Positions 8,285 through 16,687 of a stretch of DNA of 64,000 nt are shown in pieces. Positions within the stretch are counted from its first letter, which is position 1; each line of letters opens with the position of its first letter. Where the stretch lies: contig JANWWS010000049.1 of NCBI GenBank assembly GCA_025055765.1, positions 33,908 to 97,907 of the forward strand, given 5' to 3'. This DNA is from Leptospiraceae bacterium. GTDB taxonomy: Bacteria > Spirochaetota > Leptospiria > Turneriellales > Turneriellaceae. Position numbers and translations under genes: made by a program. The notes under the pieces are model-generated. The model was given only the letters and a program-made list of their open reading frames with translations, searched no databases and was not told the origin of the DNA.

Positions 8285-10285
8285 ATGTGGAAGCTAAAAG
8301 AAATAGTTATTCACCTCTCGGGCGGCAAAGGGCAGCTCTTCCCTTTATCGCAAGTAACCTTTTTGGAGCTGGAAGAAAAAAAAATAAAACGGGGGAGTCT
8401 TTTTTCTGCCAGAGTGTTGACCCAAGATTTGCAGGGTGCCAGTGCCATAGATTTTGTCTTTGATTTCAGTGCTTTTTCGATAGAACGGATTTTTTGTAAT
8501 GGCTTTCAGAGTTGGACCCTAAGTCGCGAATACGAACCCCATGAAGAAATAAAGCCGTTGCGCCTTTTTTTAAGACCTCTTCTTTTACCATATGGGGAAG
8601 CACACTTTTATAAAAGCCGTGCCCCTCTTTATTCAACAGACTATTTCTACCTCCGCAATCAGGAAGATGTACACCTTATAGGCTCACTTCTTGTTCGCCA
8701 AGCCTTTACTTTTTTTGCTTATGATGCCACGAAAAAAGAACTTATAGTTACTGTAGATATCCAGGGCAAAGAAGTCCGACCAAAACAAATCATCTTGCAA
8801 CTCTTTTCAGTGAAGGGGGATCTGCCAAGTTCGTTTAGAGAATACGTAAAGCAACTTGGCATTAAGACAAAAGTTCTCCCTTTTGCCCATGGCTATACCA
8901 GTTGGTACAACCTATATAACAAGATTACAGAAAAAGATCTCTTGGGCGTCCTAAAAGCCTATGGGGAAAGACAGATTCCACTTGATTATTTTCAAATTGA
9001 TGATGGTTGGCAGGCCAAAGTAGGTGACTGGCTTTTGGTTAATGAAAAATTTCCCTCAGGACTTGCCTTTCTCGTAAAGGAAATCCACAAACAGGGGTAT
9101 CGAGCAGGTCTTTGGCTTGCCCCTTTTATTGCTGAAGAAAAAGCCTTACTGTTGCAAAAGCATGCCCAGTGGCTTTTAAGAGATGAAAGAGGAAAACCTA
9201 TTAAGGCAGGATTTAACCCTCTTTGGAGTTACACTTTCTATGCTTTAGATTGGGAAAATCGCGAATTTCAAGACTACCTATCGGAAGTTTTTGCAAGAGT
9301 ATTCCAGGAGTGGAAATTTGATCTCGTAAAACTTGACTTTCTCTACGCAGCCGCTCTTTTACCCTCTGGCGGCAAAACAAGGGCCGAGCGCATGCACGCG
9401 GCCATGCAATTTTTGCGAAGGCTCTGCGGCAAAAAGATTATTTTGGGCTGTGGCGTAAGCTTACTTCAGGCGGCGGGGGAAGTTGACTATTGTCGTATTG
9501 GTCCCGATGTGGGGCCTCATTGGGATGACAGGTTACTCCGTTTTGCTCGCTTTCACGAAAGGGTCTCCACAGTAAACTCTCTCACGAATACCATTTACCG
9601 CAATCACCAAAACCAACTTCTTTTTGGCTGCGATGGGGATGTGTTTATCTTGCGTACCCACAAGCAAAGCGGTAGCCACAAGCCTATATCCCTTTCGCCA
9701 GAGCAGCGCTATACTCTCTACCTTGTGAACTATCTTTTTAGTAGCGTCTTTTTTACCTCAGATGATCCTGCCGAATATAGCCCTGCGCAAATGCATCTTT
9801 ATTACCTACAATTTCCGCGGCCCCACATCACCGTGGAAAGACAAATGTTCTTCAAAAATTTTATTACTGCCCGAATTAGAACGCAAAAGCATGTTTACTT
9901 TGTCGCCATAAACCTAGGTGAAAAAAAACAAGAAATCACTCTTGAAGACGGTTTTTGGTTTTGTCGCGAGAAAGCCAGCTTTCACCGTGGGGGTTCTCGG
10001 CTAAATCTTTTGCCATACGAAAGCCGTGTATTTTTATCTTTTTCTGCAAAACCCTATAGTTTTGCTGGCAGCCTCTCGCACATTCTACCGGGGAGTGAAT
10101 TTCAAAAGCTCCAACTCTCGCCAAAAGGGCTACGCTGTGATTATTCTGATAAATGTCGGCTTAGGGAAGCTCTCTTTTTTGTTGCTGCTCCCCTCCCCAA
10201 AAGACTTGGGCAAGAATGGCAAGTAGAGAATTTTTTTTGGGAGGGCATCGAATTTTACAAACTTACTCCTATGAGGCTTTTTTAA
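8285..10285 (+). CDS. GH36-family alpha-galactosidase
   Basis: A 667-residue glycoside hydrolase of family 36 (melibiase). The central TIM barrel starts at about SWYNLYNKITE, contains the PLDYFQIDDGWQ strand, and holds the expected nucleophile Asp351 in LVKLDFLY and acid/base Asp408 in RIGPDVGPHW. It should release alpha-linked galactose from raffinose-type sugars or galactomannan. No signal peptide is seen, so it is probably cytoplasmic. The frame opens at TTG 8252 with an ATG at 8270, but ATG 8285 has the best ribosome binding site (AAAGAGAG). The gene meets the convergent MFS gene with a 4-base overlap. Confidence 0.88.
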   Translation: MWKLKEIVIHLSGGKGQLFPLSQVTFLELEEKKIKRGSLFSARVLTQDLQGASAIDFVFDFSAFSIERIFCNGFQSWTLSREYEPHEEIKPLRLFLRPLLLPYGEAHFYKSRAPLYSTDYFYLRNQEDVHLIGSLLVRQAFTFFAYDATKKELIVTVDIQGKEVRPKQIILQLFSVKGDLPSSFREYVKQLGIKTKVLPFAHGYTSWYNLYNKITEKDLLGVLKAYGERQIPLDYFQIDDGWQAKVGDWLLVNEKFPSGLAFLVKEIHKQGYRAGLWLAPFIAEEKALLLQKHAQWLLRDERGKPIKAGFNPLWSYTFYALDWENREFQDYLSEVFARVFQEWKFDLVKLDFLYAAALLPSGGKTRAERMHAAMQFLRRLCGKKIILGCGVSLLQAAGEVDYCRIGPDVGPHWDDRLLRFARFHERVSTVNSLTNTIYRNHQNQLLFGCDGDVFILRTHKQSGSHKPISLSPEQRYTLYLVNYLFSSVFFTSDDPAEYSPAQMHLYYLQFPRPHITVERQMFFKNFITARIRTQKHVYFVAINLGEKKQEITLEDGFWFCREKASFHRGGSRLNLLPYESRVFLSFSAKPYSFAGSLSHILPGSEFQKLQLSPKGLRCDYSDKCRLREALFFVAAPLPKRLGQEWQVENFFWEGIEFYKLTPMRLF

Positions 10286-11565
10286 ATTTGCTCTAAGAAA
10301 TCGAGATCTTTACCATGGGTTTCTTCAAGTAAAGCGAGGCCAACAAAGGCTAGTAAGAAAAGAAAAAATGTCATGATATAAGCTGCCGGTATCATCCCCT
10401 TGAGTGGGTCCCCTGTTAATTGCACAGAAATATAGGTGAAGGTGGTGTTCACGGGCACGACAGCACCTCTTACAAAATTTGGGACACTAGTTGCTACAGT
10501 AGCTCTTAGGTTTGTGCCAAACTGCTCTGCAGCAATGGTTACAAAAACAGCCCAGTAGCCATTAAAAAACCCAAGGACCGTAAACAAGCTGTAGTAATAG
10601 GCGAGGCTTTGTGCGCGCGAATTTAAGTAAAGTAATACTGTTAAAAGATTTAACACAAGAAAAAGCAACACCGTTTTTTTACGCGTCTTTAATAGCTGGC
10701 TAAGGCTGCCACTTGCAAAATCACCCAAGGCAAGGCCTAAGTAGGTAAAAAGAATAGCATAGCCTGGATCGATCTCGCCTTTGGCAGAGAGATTCTTACC
10801 GTATTCTCGAGAGAAAGTTATTAAGTTACCCACCACAAACCACAGGGGGACCCCAATCATGACAGAAGCAAAAAAACGCCGCAGCCGACTGCGGTTTGAA
10901 AAAATCTTAAAGAAAGCCCCTCTTTTGATATCTTTCTTTGCCCGCAACTGGTCAAAAAGCCCGGACTCATATACGCCTATACGTAAAACGAGAAGAGCAA
11001 AGCCCATAAGACCACCAATAATATAGGCCCATCTCCAATTGAGCAAATCGCCTACGAGTGCCGCTAAGATAGCCCCCAAGATGCCGGTTCCTGCCACAAT
11101 CATGGTGCCATAACCCCTTGTCTCCTTAGGCATAAGCTCACTGACCAGGGTAATACCTGCCCCGAGTTCACCAGAGAGACCAATACCCGCTACAAAGCGC
11201 AATATGGCATAAAAAGTTATTTCATCCCAGAAAGATTTTTCGGCGGTGTTTGGGATAAGGCCATTTAGAAAGTTGGCCAAGGAATACATAAAAATGCTGC
11301 CGAAAAGAACCGAAAGCCTTCCCTTTCGGTCACCAAGAACACCCCATAGGATTCCCCCTAGCAGCATACCCGCCATTTGGAAATTAAGTAAGAGCTCACC
11401 GTAGTATTTGAGATCATAATCACTTTCATAGCCTAGGCCTTTAAGGGAAGGGACTCTTACAATACTAAAGAGAACAAGGTCGTAGATATCGACAAAATAA
11501 CCTAAGGCAGAAACCAAAATAGCCAGAACCGCTCGCTGGCCGCCTGCTCTTTCCAGAAGTCCCAT
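10282..11565 (-). CDS. MFS transporter, sugar-porter/phosphate-symporter-like
   Basis: A 427-residue major facilitator protein with 12 predicted membrane segments. Motif A (GVLGDRKGRLSVL) follows TM2, and a GIGLSGELGAGITLVSELMPKETRG block in TM4-TM5 resembles the sugar porter and PHS phosphate symporter branches. A charged central loop separates the halves. The substrate cannot be assigned. Its position next to an alpha-galactosidase suggests, weakly, a sugar, but the genes converge rather than form an operon. Confidence 0.8.
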   Translation of the reverse strand: MGLLERAGGQRAVLAILVSALGYFVDIYDLVLFSIVRVPSLKGLGYESDYDLKYYGELLLNFQMAGMLLGGILWGVLGDRKGRLSVLFGSIFMYSLANFLNGLIPNTAEKSFWDEITFYAILRFVAGIGLSGELGAGITLVSELMPKETRGYGTMIVAGTGILGAILAALVGDLLNWRWAYIIGGLMGFALLVLRIGVYESGLFDQLRAKKDIKRGAFFKIFSNRSRLRRFFASVMIGVPLWFVVGNLITFSREYGKNLSAKGEIDPGYAILFTYLGLALGDFASGSLSQLLKTRKKTVLLFLVLNLLTVLLYLNSRAQSLAYYYSLFTVLGFFNGYWAVFVTIAAEQFGTNLRATVATSVPNFVRGAVVPVNTTFTYISVQLTGDPLKGMIPAAYIMTFFLFLLAFVGLALLEETHGKDLDFLEQI

Positions 11566-11617
11566 GGCTCAGAGCTTTTTGGTAATTTTTACTGTCAACT
11601 AAGAATAGAAGAAAAGG

Positions 11618-11971
11618 TTAACTGGCTCGGTCGATTAATTCTCCCAATTTTTGCTCAAAATAACTACGGTCATATTTTTCGTCAGGAAAGTCTTCCTCAA
11701 AAAGTAAAAGTATATTTTTCCCCACCGCCATTTCTCGGCTTTGGTTGTGCGGGTAAGCATATACTTTAATTGCCTCGGAATCCGAGCGAAAATAAAGCCT
11801 TACACGGCTTCCTTCTGACAAGGTCTCATTATTTCCAACATCGATCTTTTTTTTTATAACGTATACACCGCTATATTTTTTTTCAAGTTCTAAAAGCTCT
11901 TCTTTTTTAACGAAGCGACCACTGCAAAAGAGTAAGAGTAAAATACATACGACTAGTCCCGTTCTTGGCAT
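11618..11971 (-). CDS. Small predicted lipoprotein
   Basis: A 117-residue protein beginning MPRTGLVVCILLLLFCSG, a short signal peptide ending in a spirochaete-style lipobox (LLFC). The mature part is charged and includes GSRVRLYFRSD and KVYAYPHNQSRE. I do not recognise the family. The frame opens at TTG 11980; the in-frame ATG at 11971 is preferred, although neither has a good ribosome binding site. It is divergent from the comM gene. Confidence 0.6.
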   Translation of the reverse strand: MPRTGLVVCILLLLFCSGRFVKKEELLELEKKYSGVYVIKKKIDVGNNETLSEGSRVRLYFRSDSEAIKVYAYPHNQSREMAVGKNILLLFEEDFPDEKYDRSYFEQKLGELIDRAS

Positions 11972-12036
11972 CTTGGGCAAAAATAGGAAATTTTTTAGGA
12001 CTTCAACCCAAATTCGTAAATTTTTTGCGCGAATTT

Positions 12037-12073
12037 TGCAAATTTTTAAGCATTTTGTGGTTTTATATAAGCA
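12037..12073 (+). promoter_or_regulatory. comM promoter block similar to that of recA
   Basis: TGCAAATTTTT at 12037-12047 is followed exactly 20 bases from its start by GTGGTTTTATATAAGCA (12057-12073), which holds the -10-like TATATA. The same two blocks with the same spacing occur upstream of recA (54305-54342). Function as a promoter is inferred. Confidence 0.5.
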
Positions 12074-12082
12074 GGAGGTTAC

Positions 12083-13600
12083 ATGATTGGCAAAGCGCGT
12101 ACTTTCACGGTTCTCGGTTATAGGGCCTACCCAGTCGAAGTGGAGTGCGATATTTTAAAAGGTGAGCCTCGTCTGCATATTGTCGGTTTGGGAGATAGCG
12201 CAATAAAAGAAAGCAGAGAGAGGTTACGCTCCGCCCTAGCTCAAGGCGGGTTCTTCTTTCCTGCGAAGCCAATCGTGGTAAATCTGCATCCGGCTGATCT
12301 ACCTAAGGAAGGAGCCCTTTTGGAGCTAGCCATGGCAGTGTCTATTTTAAAAGCAAGTGGTCAGCTCCCAGAACAATCTTTTCCCAAGACAGCTTTTTTG
12401 GGATGCTTAGCTTTAGATGGTGCCATAATACCTGGTAGAGGGATTATTGCTGCCTCTATCGAAGCTTGCCGCCAAAAAGATATTGAAGCTTTGGTAGCTC
12501 CGGCTCTTATCAAGCAGGAACTAGAAAAAATACCGGGCCTTGTGGTTTACGGGATAGACCATCTAAGAGACCTTTACGCCATCCTTGCGGGAACACTGAC
12601 CCCTTTTCGCGGGGAACGGCGAAAACAAGGGGTCGCTCCAACAGGACCTGACATGTCCGAGATAGAAGGCCATGAGCTTCACAAAAGGGCGCTTGCCCTA
12701 GCCGTTGCTGGTGGGCATCACACCCTGCTCATCGGTCCACCCGGCACAGGCAAGAGTATGCTTGCTCGTTCGGTGGAAAGCATCCTACCCCCCTTAGAAT
12801 TAGAGGAAGCTCTAGAGGTAACGCAACTTTACTCGGCGGCGAATATAGCCATGGACGGACTTTTAGAAAAACGCCCATTTCGCTCGCCTCATCATACCAC
12901 CTCTGATATAGCCCTTGTGGGTGGTGGGAGCTATCCCACACCCGGGGAAATATCTCTTGCCCACCGGGGCGTGCTCTTTCTAGATGAGCTTTTGGAATTT
13001 AAACCTTCTGTTCTGCAGGCCCTGCGCGAACCCCTTGAGGAAGGAAAAATTACGGTTAGCCGTGCCAAAGGTGTCTTAAGCTTACCTGCCGACTTTACGC
13101 TTATTGCCGCCACCAATCCCTGCCGCTGTGGCTTTTTCTTTGGCGGGCACCGTAGCTGCCGCTGCTCTCCCGCCCAAGCTCGCCAAAGGTTAGAAAAAAT
13201 TTTGGGTCCCTTTGAAGACCGTCTTACCTTTGAACTTGAAGTGTGGCAGCAAGACTTCCCACACAACCAGTATAAGCGAGGCCCCGGCTCGGCGTATTAT
13301 CGGGAACAAATTCTCGCTGCCTGGCAAAGGATGTTTTTCCGTAATGGGCCAGTAAAAAACGGGCGGCTAAATAGTGCCCAGCTCGTCGCTTATTATGATA
13401 AGACACTTCCCAGTTGGCGTAGCCTCGTAAAGGAGCTTTCCCGTAAGACATTGTCCACATACCGATCTAGTTTAAACTCTTTACGAGCTGCTCTTACGAT
13501 TGCGGATTTTGCCGACCGGGAGGTAAAGGAACAGGACATTTGCGAAGCCTTTAGTTACCGCATGCTTATGCAAAGACTACAGGTTTGGGATGCTGCATAA
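12083..13600 (+). CDS. comM: ComM/YifB-family AAA+ ATPase (Mg-chelatase-like)
   Basis: The 505-residue protein carries an N-terminal Lon-like (ChlI-type) domain, a central AAA+ core with Walker A (LLIGPPGTGKSMLA) and Walker B (GVLFLDELLEF), a C4-type cysteine cluster (NPCRCGFFFGGHRSCRCS) and the C-terminal Mg-chelatase helical domain. This matches ComM, a hexameric helicase promoting branch migration during natural transformation in Haemophilus and Vibrio. It also occurs widely outside competent species. The ATG has a strong AGGAGG ribosome binding site. The upstream promoter block resembles that of recA. Confidence 0.92.
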   Translation: MIGKARTFTVLGYRAYPVEVECDILKGEPRLHIVGLGDSAIKESRERLRSALAQGGFFFPAKPIVVNLHPADLPKEGALLELAMAVSILKASGQLPEQSFPKTAFLGCLALDGAIIPGRGIIAASIEACRQKDIEALVAPALIKQELEKIPGLVVYGIDHLRDLYAILAGTLTPFRGERRKQGVAPTGPDMSEIEGHELHKRALALAVAGGHHTLLIGPPGTGKSMLARSVESILPPLELEEALEVTQLYSAANIAMDGLLEKRPFRSPHHTTSDIALVGGGSYPTPGEISLAHRGVLFLDELLEFKPSVLQALREPLEEGKITVSRAKGVLSLPADFTLIAATNPCRCGFFFGGHRSCRCSPAQARQRLEKILGPFEDRLTFELEVWQQDFPHNQYKRGPGSAYYREQILAAWQRMFFRNGPVKNGRLNSAQLVAYYDKTLPSWRSLVKELSRKTLSTYRSSLNSLRAALTIADFADREVKEQDICEAFSYRMLMQRLQVWDAA

Positions 13601-13606
13601 AATAAT

Positions 13607-13636
13607 TTGACCCCTCACGAGGACCCTCGGTAATTT
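13607..13636 (+). promoter_or_regulatory. Promoter candidate for the PilZ-domain gene
   Basis: TTGACC (13607-13612) and TAATTT (13631-13636) are separated by 18 bases. Transcription would begin just ahead of the GAGGAG ribosome binding site of the next gene, so that gene can be expressed independently of comM. Confidence 0.45.
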
Positions 13637-13652
13637 ATATAGAGGAGACTTT

Positions 13653-14522
13653 ATGGCGGAGGGGCTTATGGGGTATGTAGCCCCGAAGGTAATCTCCTGG
13701 TTTGGACTTCCTTCCTGTTTTGGAGAACAGGAGCGCTTTGAATTACTAAAGCGAGATATCTTTCTACACGAGGCCCGCTTCGAGGATCTATCCGGCCTGT
13801 GGGCCATCAATAGCCGTTTTACCGCTTATGCTTTTAATTTAGACAAAATATTGGAATACCTACCATTTCCACGCCTAGCGGGGGTCATGGTCCTCGCCAA
13901 AAGACTCATCGATTACATCTGCAAATTTTGCCCACATAATAGTATAGTACATACACGCATTTTAAATGAGGAAGTTCGCGAAATCTTTCGGGAACATGGT
14001 ATAGTCGTTTTGCAGCAGAACCTTGATTACCGCCCCAAAGCCTTTGAGGTTTTGCGAAGAAAACTTTTCCCTCTTATCCATCCAGAAGAAAGGCCCGTGC
14101 GCAAATTCGTACGAGTCCATTTTACAGAAGATTTGGGTTGTCGGGCCACTATAAAAATAGAGGAAAAAGAGGGACTTGAAATATTTATCCCTGGCATCCT
14201 AAAGGACCTTAGTCTAAACGGAGCCGGCATCCGCGTACCTGACAGCCGACTCTTTCGTCGTTTAGCACTACGCACCCCTGTGCGAGTTTACATTCGCCAT
14301 GGCCAAGCCAATTTTCAAATTGCAACGGCCTTTGTCACGCGGCGCGACGAAGAGAAACGAGAGGTTGGGATTAATTTCAACATTGCTGACGAAACTTTCA
14401 TTAGCCACCACGACGCCCATATACTTAGCCGGGTGGTTTACAGCCACCTGCATGAGTTTTTAACCAAAAAAATTAAAGCCGGCCACCAAAAAATCTTCGA
14501 ATTCCGCCAGGAAGCTGTCTAA
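13653..14522 (+). CDS. PilZ-domain protein (cyclic-di-GMP receptor candidate)
   Basis: A 289-residue soluble protein. The C-terminal half is a PilZ domain with both c-di-GMP motifs: RKFVR (Rx3R) at about residue 150 and DLSLNG (DxSxxG) about 36 residues later, so binding competence is plausible. The N-terminal 145 residues are of no recognised family; similar N-terminal extensions occur on spirochaete PilZ proteins. A GAGGAG ribosome binding site precedes the ATG. The effector target is unknown; motility or cell-surface control would be typical. Confidence 0.78.
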   Translation: MAEGLMGYVAPKVISWFGLPSCFGEQERFELLKRDIFLHEARFEDLSGLWAINSRFTAYAFNLDKILEYLPFPRLAGVMVLAKRLIDYICKFCPHNSIVHTRILNEEVREIFREHGIVVLQQNLDYRPKAFEVLRRKLFPLIHPEERPVRKFVRVHFTEDLGCRATIKIEEKEGLEIFIPGILKDLSLNGAGIRVPDSRLFRRLALRTPVRVYIRHGQANFQIATAFVTRRDEEKREVGINFNIADETFISHHDAHILSRVVYSHLHEFLTKKIKAGHQKIFEFRQEAV

Positions 14523-14780
14523 GCTCTTGAAGTTATCTGGAAGGAATGTCTCATTGGCGCCGCCAATTGTCAGATTTATGATCAGCAAATGAGCACCTAT
14601 CCAGAGCAAGAGAAATGATCCTCTTGCGAAATAGGACTTCTGGAGGGGCAGATTTGCCGAAACACTCTAGTTCTCAGAGCGGGTGGCTTTGACCATAAGA
14701 GGGGCGCCTTGGTCTAAGTTAAAAAAAATTGACAATCGCCTTTGCTTTTGGCGCTCATAAATAATATAGCTTTTCCAAGG
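14523..14780. other. Intergenic region with possible promoter
   Basis: About 260 bases without a gene. It contains a short inverted repeat ATTGGC-gcc-GCCAAT and, near its right end, a consensus TTGACA (14729-14734). The AT-rich CATAAATAATAT stretch downstream is 21 or more bases away, further than an ideal -10. It probably carries the promoter of the LEA14-like lipoprotein gene. No RNA gene is recognised. Confidence 0.35.
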
Positions 14781-15638
14781 ATGGTATTCTTGAGCGCTTG
14801 GGCAGAGCATCGGCGCAAAAAAACACTTCTAATTTTTATTCTCTTAACGGGGCTAGGCTGTGGCTCTCTTTTCCGCAAAGTTTTTCACACCCCTCGAGTA
14901 TGGATTGAGCAAATTGCCATGCACGATCTTGCCTTTTCGGGGGTAACCCTCATCGTAGACATTGCTGTGGAAAACCCAAATCCGCTGGGCGTTACTCTTA
15001 GCAATATGAAGTACAAACTCTTTGTAGAAAATGAACTACTCCTACAGGGGGAGCGAGCAGACAAAGCCGATATAGAAGCCGAAAAGAAAAAGATTTTTGC
15101 CTTTCCTTTGACGCTTTTTTATAGAGGCTTAAGGACGGGCATTTCTGGGGTTATTCAAAAAAGCGCTCTGGCATACCGGTTTGAAGGCTCGGTGAGTCTT
15201 GAGACACCCATAGGCAAGCTAGATTTTCCCTTGAATCGGGAGGGAAGTATTCCTGTGCCCAGTTTACCCCGTTTCCATATCGAAAAAGTGCAACTCAAGG
15301 AACTAGGACTTGCTTCGGCGACATTGCTTTTTCACATCCATATTACAAATAATGAAGACTTTGCTTTAGATTTAGAGCGTTTCTCCTACCGCCTTGCCTT
15401 GCAGGGAGAGGAAGTGAGTTCTCTGGATATTTTGGCCCGGCGCACCCTTGAGGGTAAGCAAGACATGCAATTAGAGATCCCGGTCAACCTGAAATTCATG
15501 AATCTACGCCGAGGAATTATTGAAAGTGTAAAAAGTGGCAAACTCACCTACGAGATGGAGGTAAATTTTCACCTAAACTCAAAATATGGCCCCTACACTC
15601 TCCCCTACTATCGCCAGGCCCTCGTCTCACTTTACTAG
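14781..15638 (+). CDS. LEA14/WHy-domain lipoprotein
   Basis: The 285-residue protein has a lipoprotein signal (KKTLLIFILLTGLGC) and then two tandem LEA type 2 (water stress/hypersensitive, WHy) beta-sandwich domains. Typical WHy features are visible as VDIAVENPNPLGVTLSNMKYKLFV in the first and FHIHITNNEDFALDLERFSYRLAL in the second. The function in bacteria is poorly known; desiccation or envelope stress roles are proposed. An upstream TTG at 14742 extends the frame, but the ATG at 14781 gives a normal signal peptide. The gene converges on the tandem PilZ gene with a 4-base overlap. Confidence 0.78.
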   Translation: MVFLSAWAEHRRKKTLLIFILLTGLGCGSLFRKVFHTPRVWIEQIAMHDLAFSGVTLIVDIAVENPNPLGVTLSNMKYKLFVENELLLQGERADKADIEAEKKKIFAFPLTLFYRGLRTGISGVIQKSALAYRFEGSVSLETPIGKLDFPLNREGSIPVPSLPRFHIEKVQLKELGLASATLLFHIHITNNEDFALDLERFSYRLALQGEEVSSLDILARRTLEGKQDMQLEIPVNLKFMNLRRGIIESVKSGKLTYEMEVNFHLNSKYGPYTLPYYRQALVSLY

Positions 15639-16687
15639 CGAACTATAGGCAGAGCTTTAATACGAAATAGGTAATATAGGGAAAAAATAGGGTGCATCAA
15701 TAAGGAGTCTTTAAAGCGAATTCCCACACCTTTTGCCTTACCAAACTCGCCTTTTGGATTCAACCAGACAATCTCTCCGCCTCTTTCGACGTACATTTTG
15801 GGGGCTAAATCAATCCGCACCATGACCTCATCACCTTCTTTTAAACCATCCGTATCGGTTTCTAAATAGCACCCCCCGCGGCTAATATTGTATACTTTGG
15901 CTAGTCGCTTCTCTCCTGGCCAAATAAGTGTGGCTGGCTTACGAAAAAGATGGCGGTTGTGATATTTTGTACGAAAGATATGGCGCAGCCTTTCATAGGC
16001 AGTGGGATCCGTTTTTTTGTATTTCACCGCAAAGAGAATTTTCTCGGCACCTTCACATCGGCGAACAAACTCGCAGGGGAGGCTTACGTTGTCGTTTCCT
16101 GAAAAGGTGAATTGAATTTTTTCTACATTTTGCAGGGTCACCCCCGCGGGTAGCTCGTCTGTTTCTACTAAGGCTCCCGTGAGAGAAATATCCCTAGTAA
16201 TAGCAGAAAACGGTTTGCCCTCTATAAAAAAGGTGGTTGGCAACTTCAAAGGTATTCGACGTGCCAAACGCCACCCTCTATCTTCAGCAGAAAAGAATGG
16301 CTCTCTTACTGTACGCGACATCAGGACCCACACAACTACAAATACCGCCACAAGCAACAGAATAAGCCATAGAAGAGAACTACCTGTATGCAGTGGGATT
16401 TGCAAAGCTACATAGACGGCAAGCTGCAAGTAGAAAATAAGAAAAAGGTACCAGCCCCATTTTGACACCAATAAGATACCCACCGCGACAGCCGGGATTA
16501 AGAGCATTAGGTACATACCAAAAAAGCCAAGCCTCGCCTGTAGTTCGAGAAACCACCGATATGGGTGTAAAAAAGCTGGCAGCAGGTAGCGAACGGCCAA
16601 AAAAAGAACGGCTGTCGCTGCAAAGACAAGCAAAAACAACCGAAAGCTTGGTCTTCTAAGCTCCCATACGCTGACTGCCTCGCTCAT
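15635..16687 (-). CDS. Membrane protein with two PilZ domains
   Basis: A 350-residue protein with about four N-terminal membrane segments (roughly residues 15-125) followed by two cytoplasmic PilZ domains. Both carry complete c-di-GMP motifs: RLARR with DISLTG in the first, and RHLFR with NISRGG in the second. Tandem, fully motif-bearing PilZ domains suggest binding of two or more c-di-GMP molecules to a membrane-anchored receptor. It overlaps the upstream HEAT lipoprotein gene by 4 bases, so both are in one operon. Confidence 0.8.
   Translation of the reverse strand: MSEAVSVWELRRPSFRLFLLVFAATAVLFLAVRYLLPAFLHPYRWFLELQARLGFFGMYLMLLIPAVAVGILLVSKWGWYLFLIFYLQLAVYVALQIPLHTGSSLLWLILLLVAVFVVVWVLMSRTVREPFFSAEDRGWRLARRIPLKLPTTFFIEGKPFSAITRDISLTGALVETDELPAGVTLQNVEKIQFTFSGNDNVSLPCEFVRRCEGAEKILFAVKYKKTDPTAYERLRHIFRTKYHNRHLFRKPATLIWPGEKRLAKVYNISRGGCYLETDTDGLKEGDEVMVRIDLAPKMYVERGGEIVWLNPKGEFGKAKGVGIRFKDSLLMHPIFSLYYLFRIKALPIVR

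Noticed and set aside
12083..13600. Magnesium chelatase for (bacterio)chlorophyll synthesis
   Set aside because: The domain order and cysteine cluster are those of ComM/YifB, and no other pigment genes are present.
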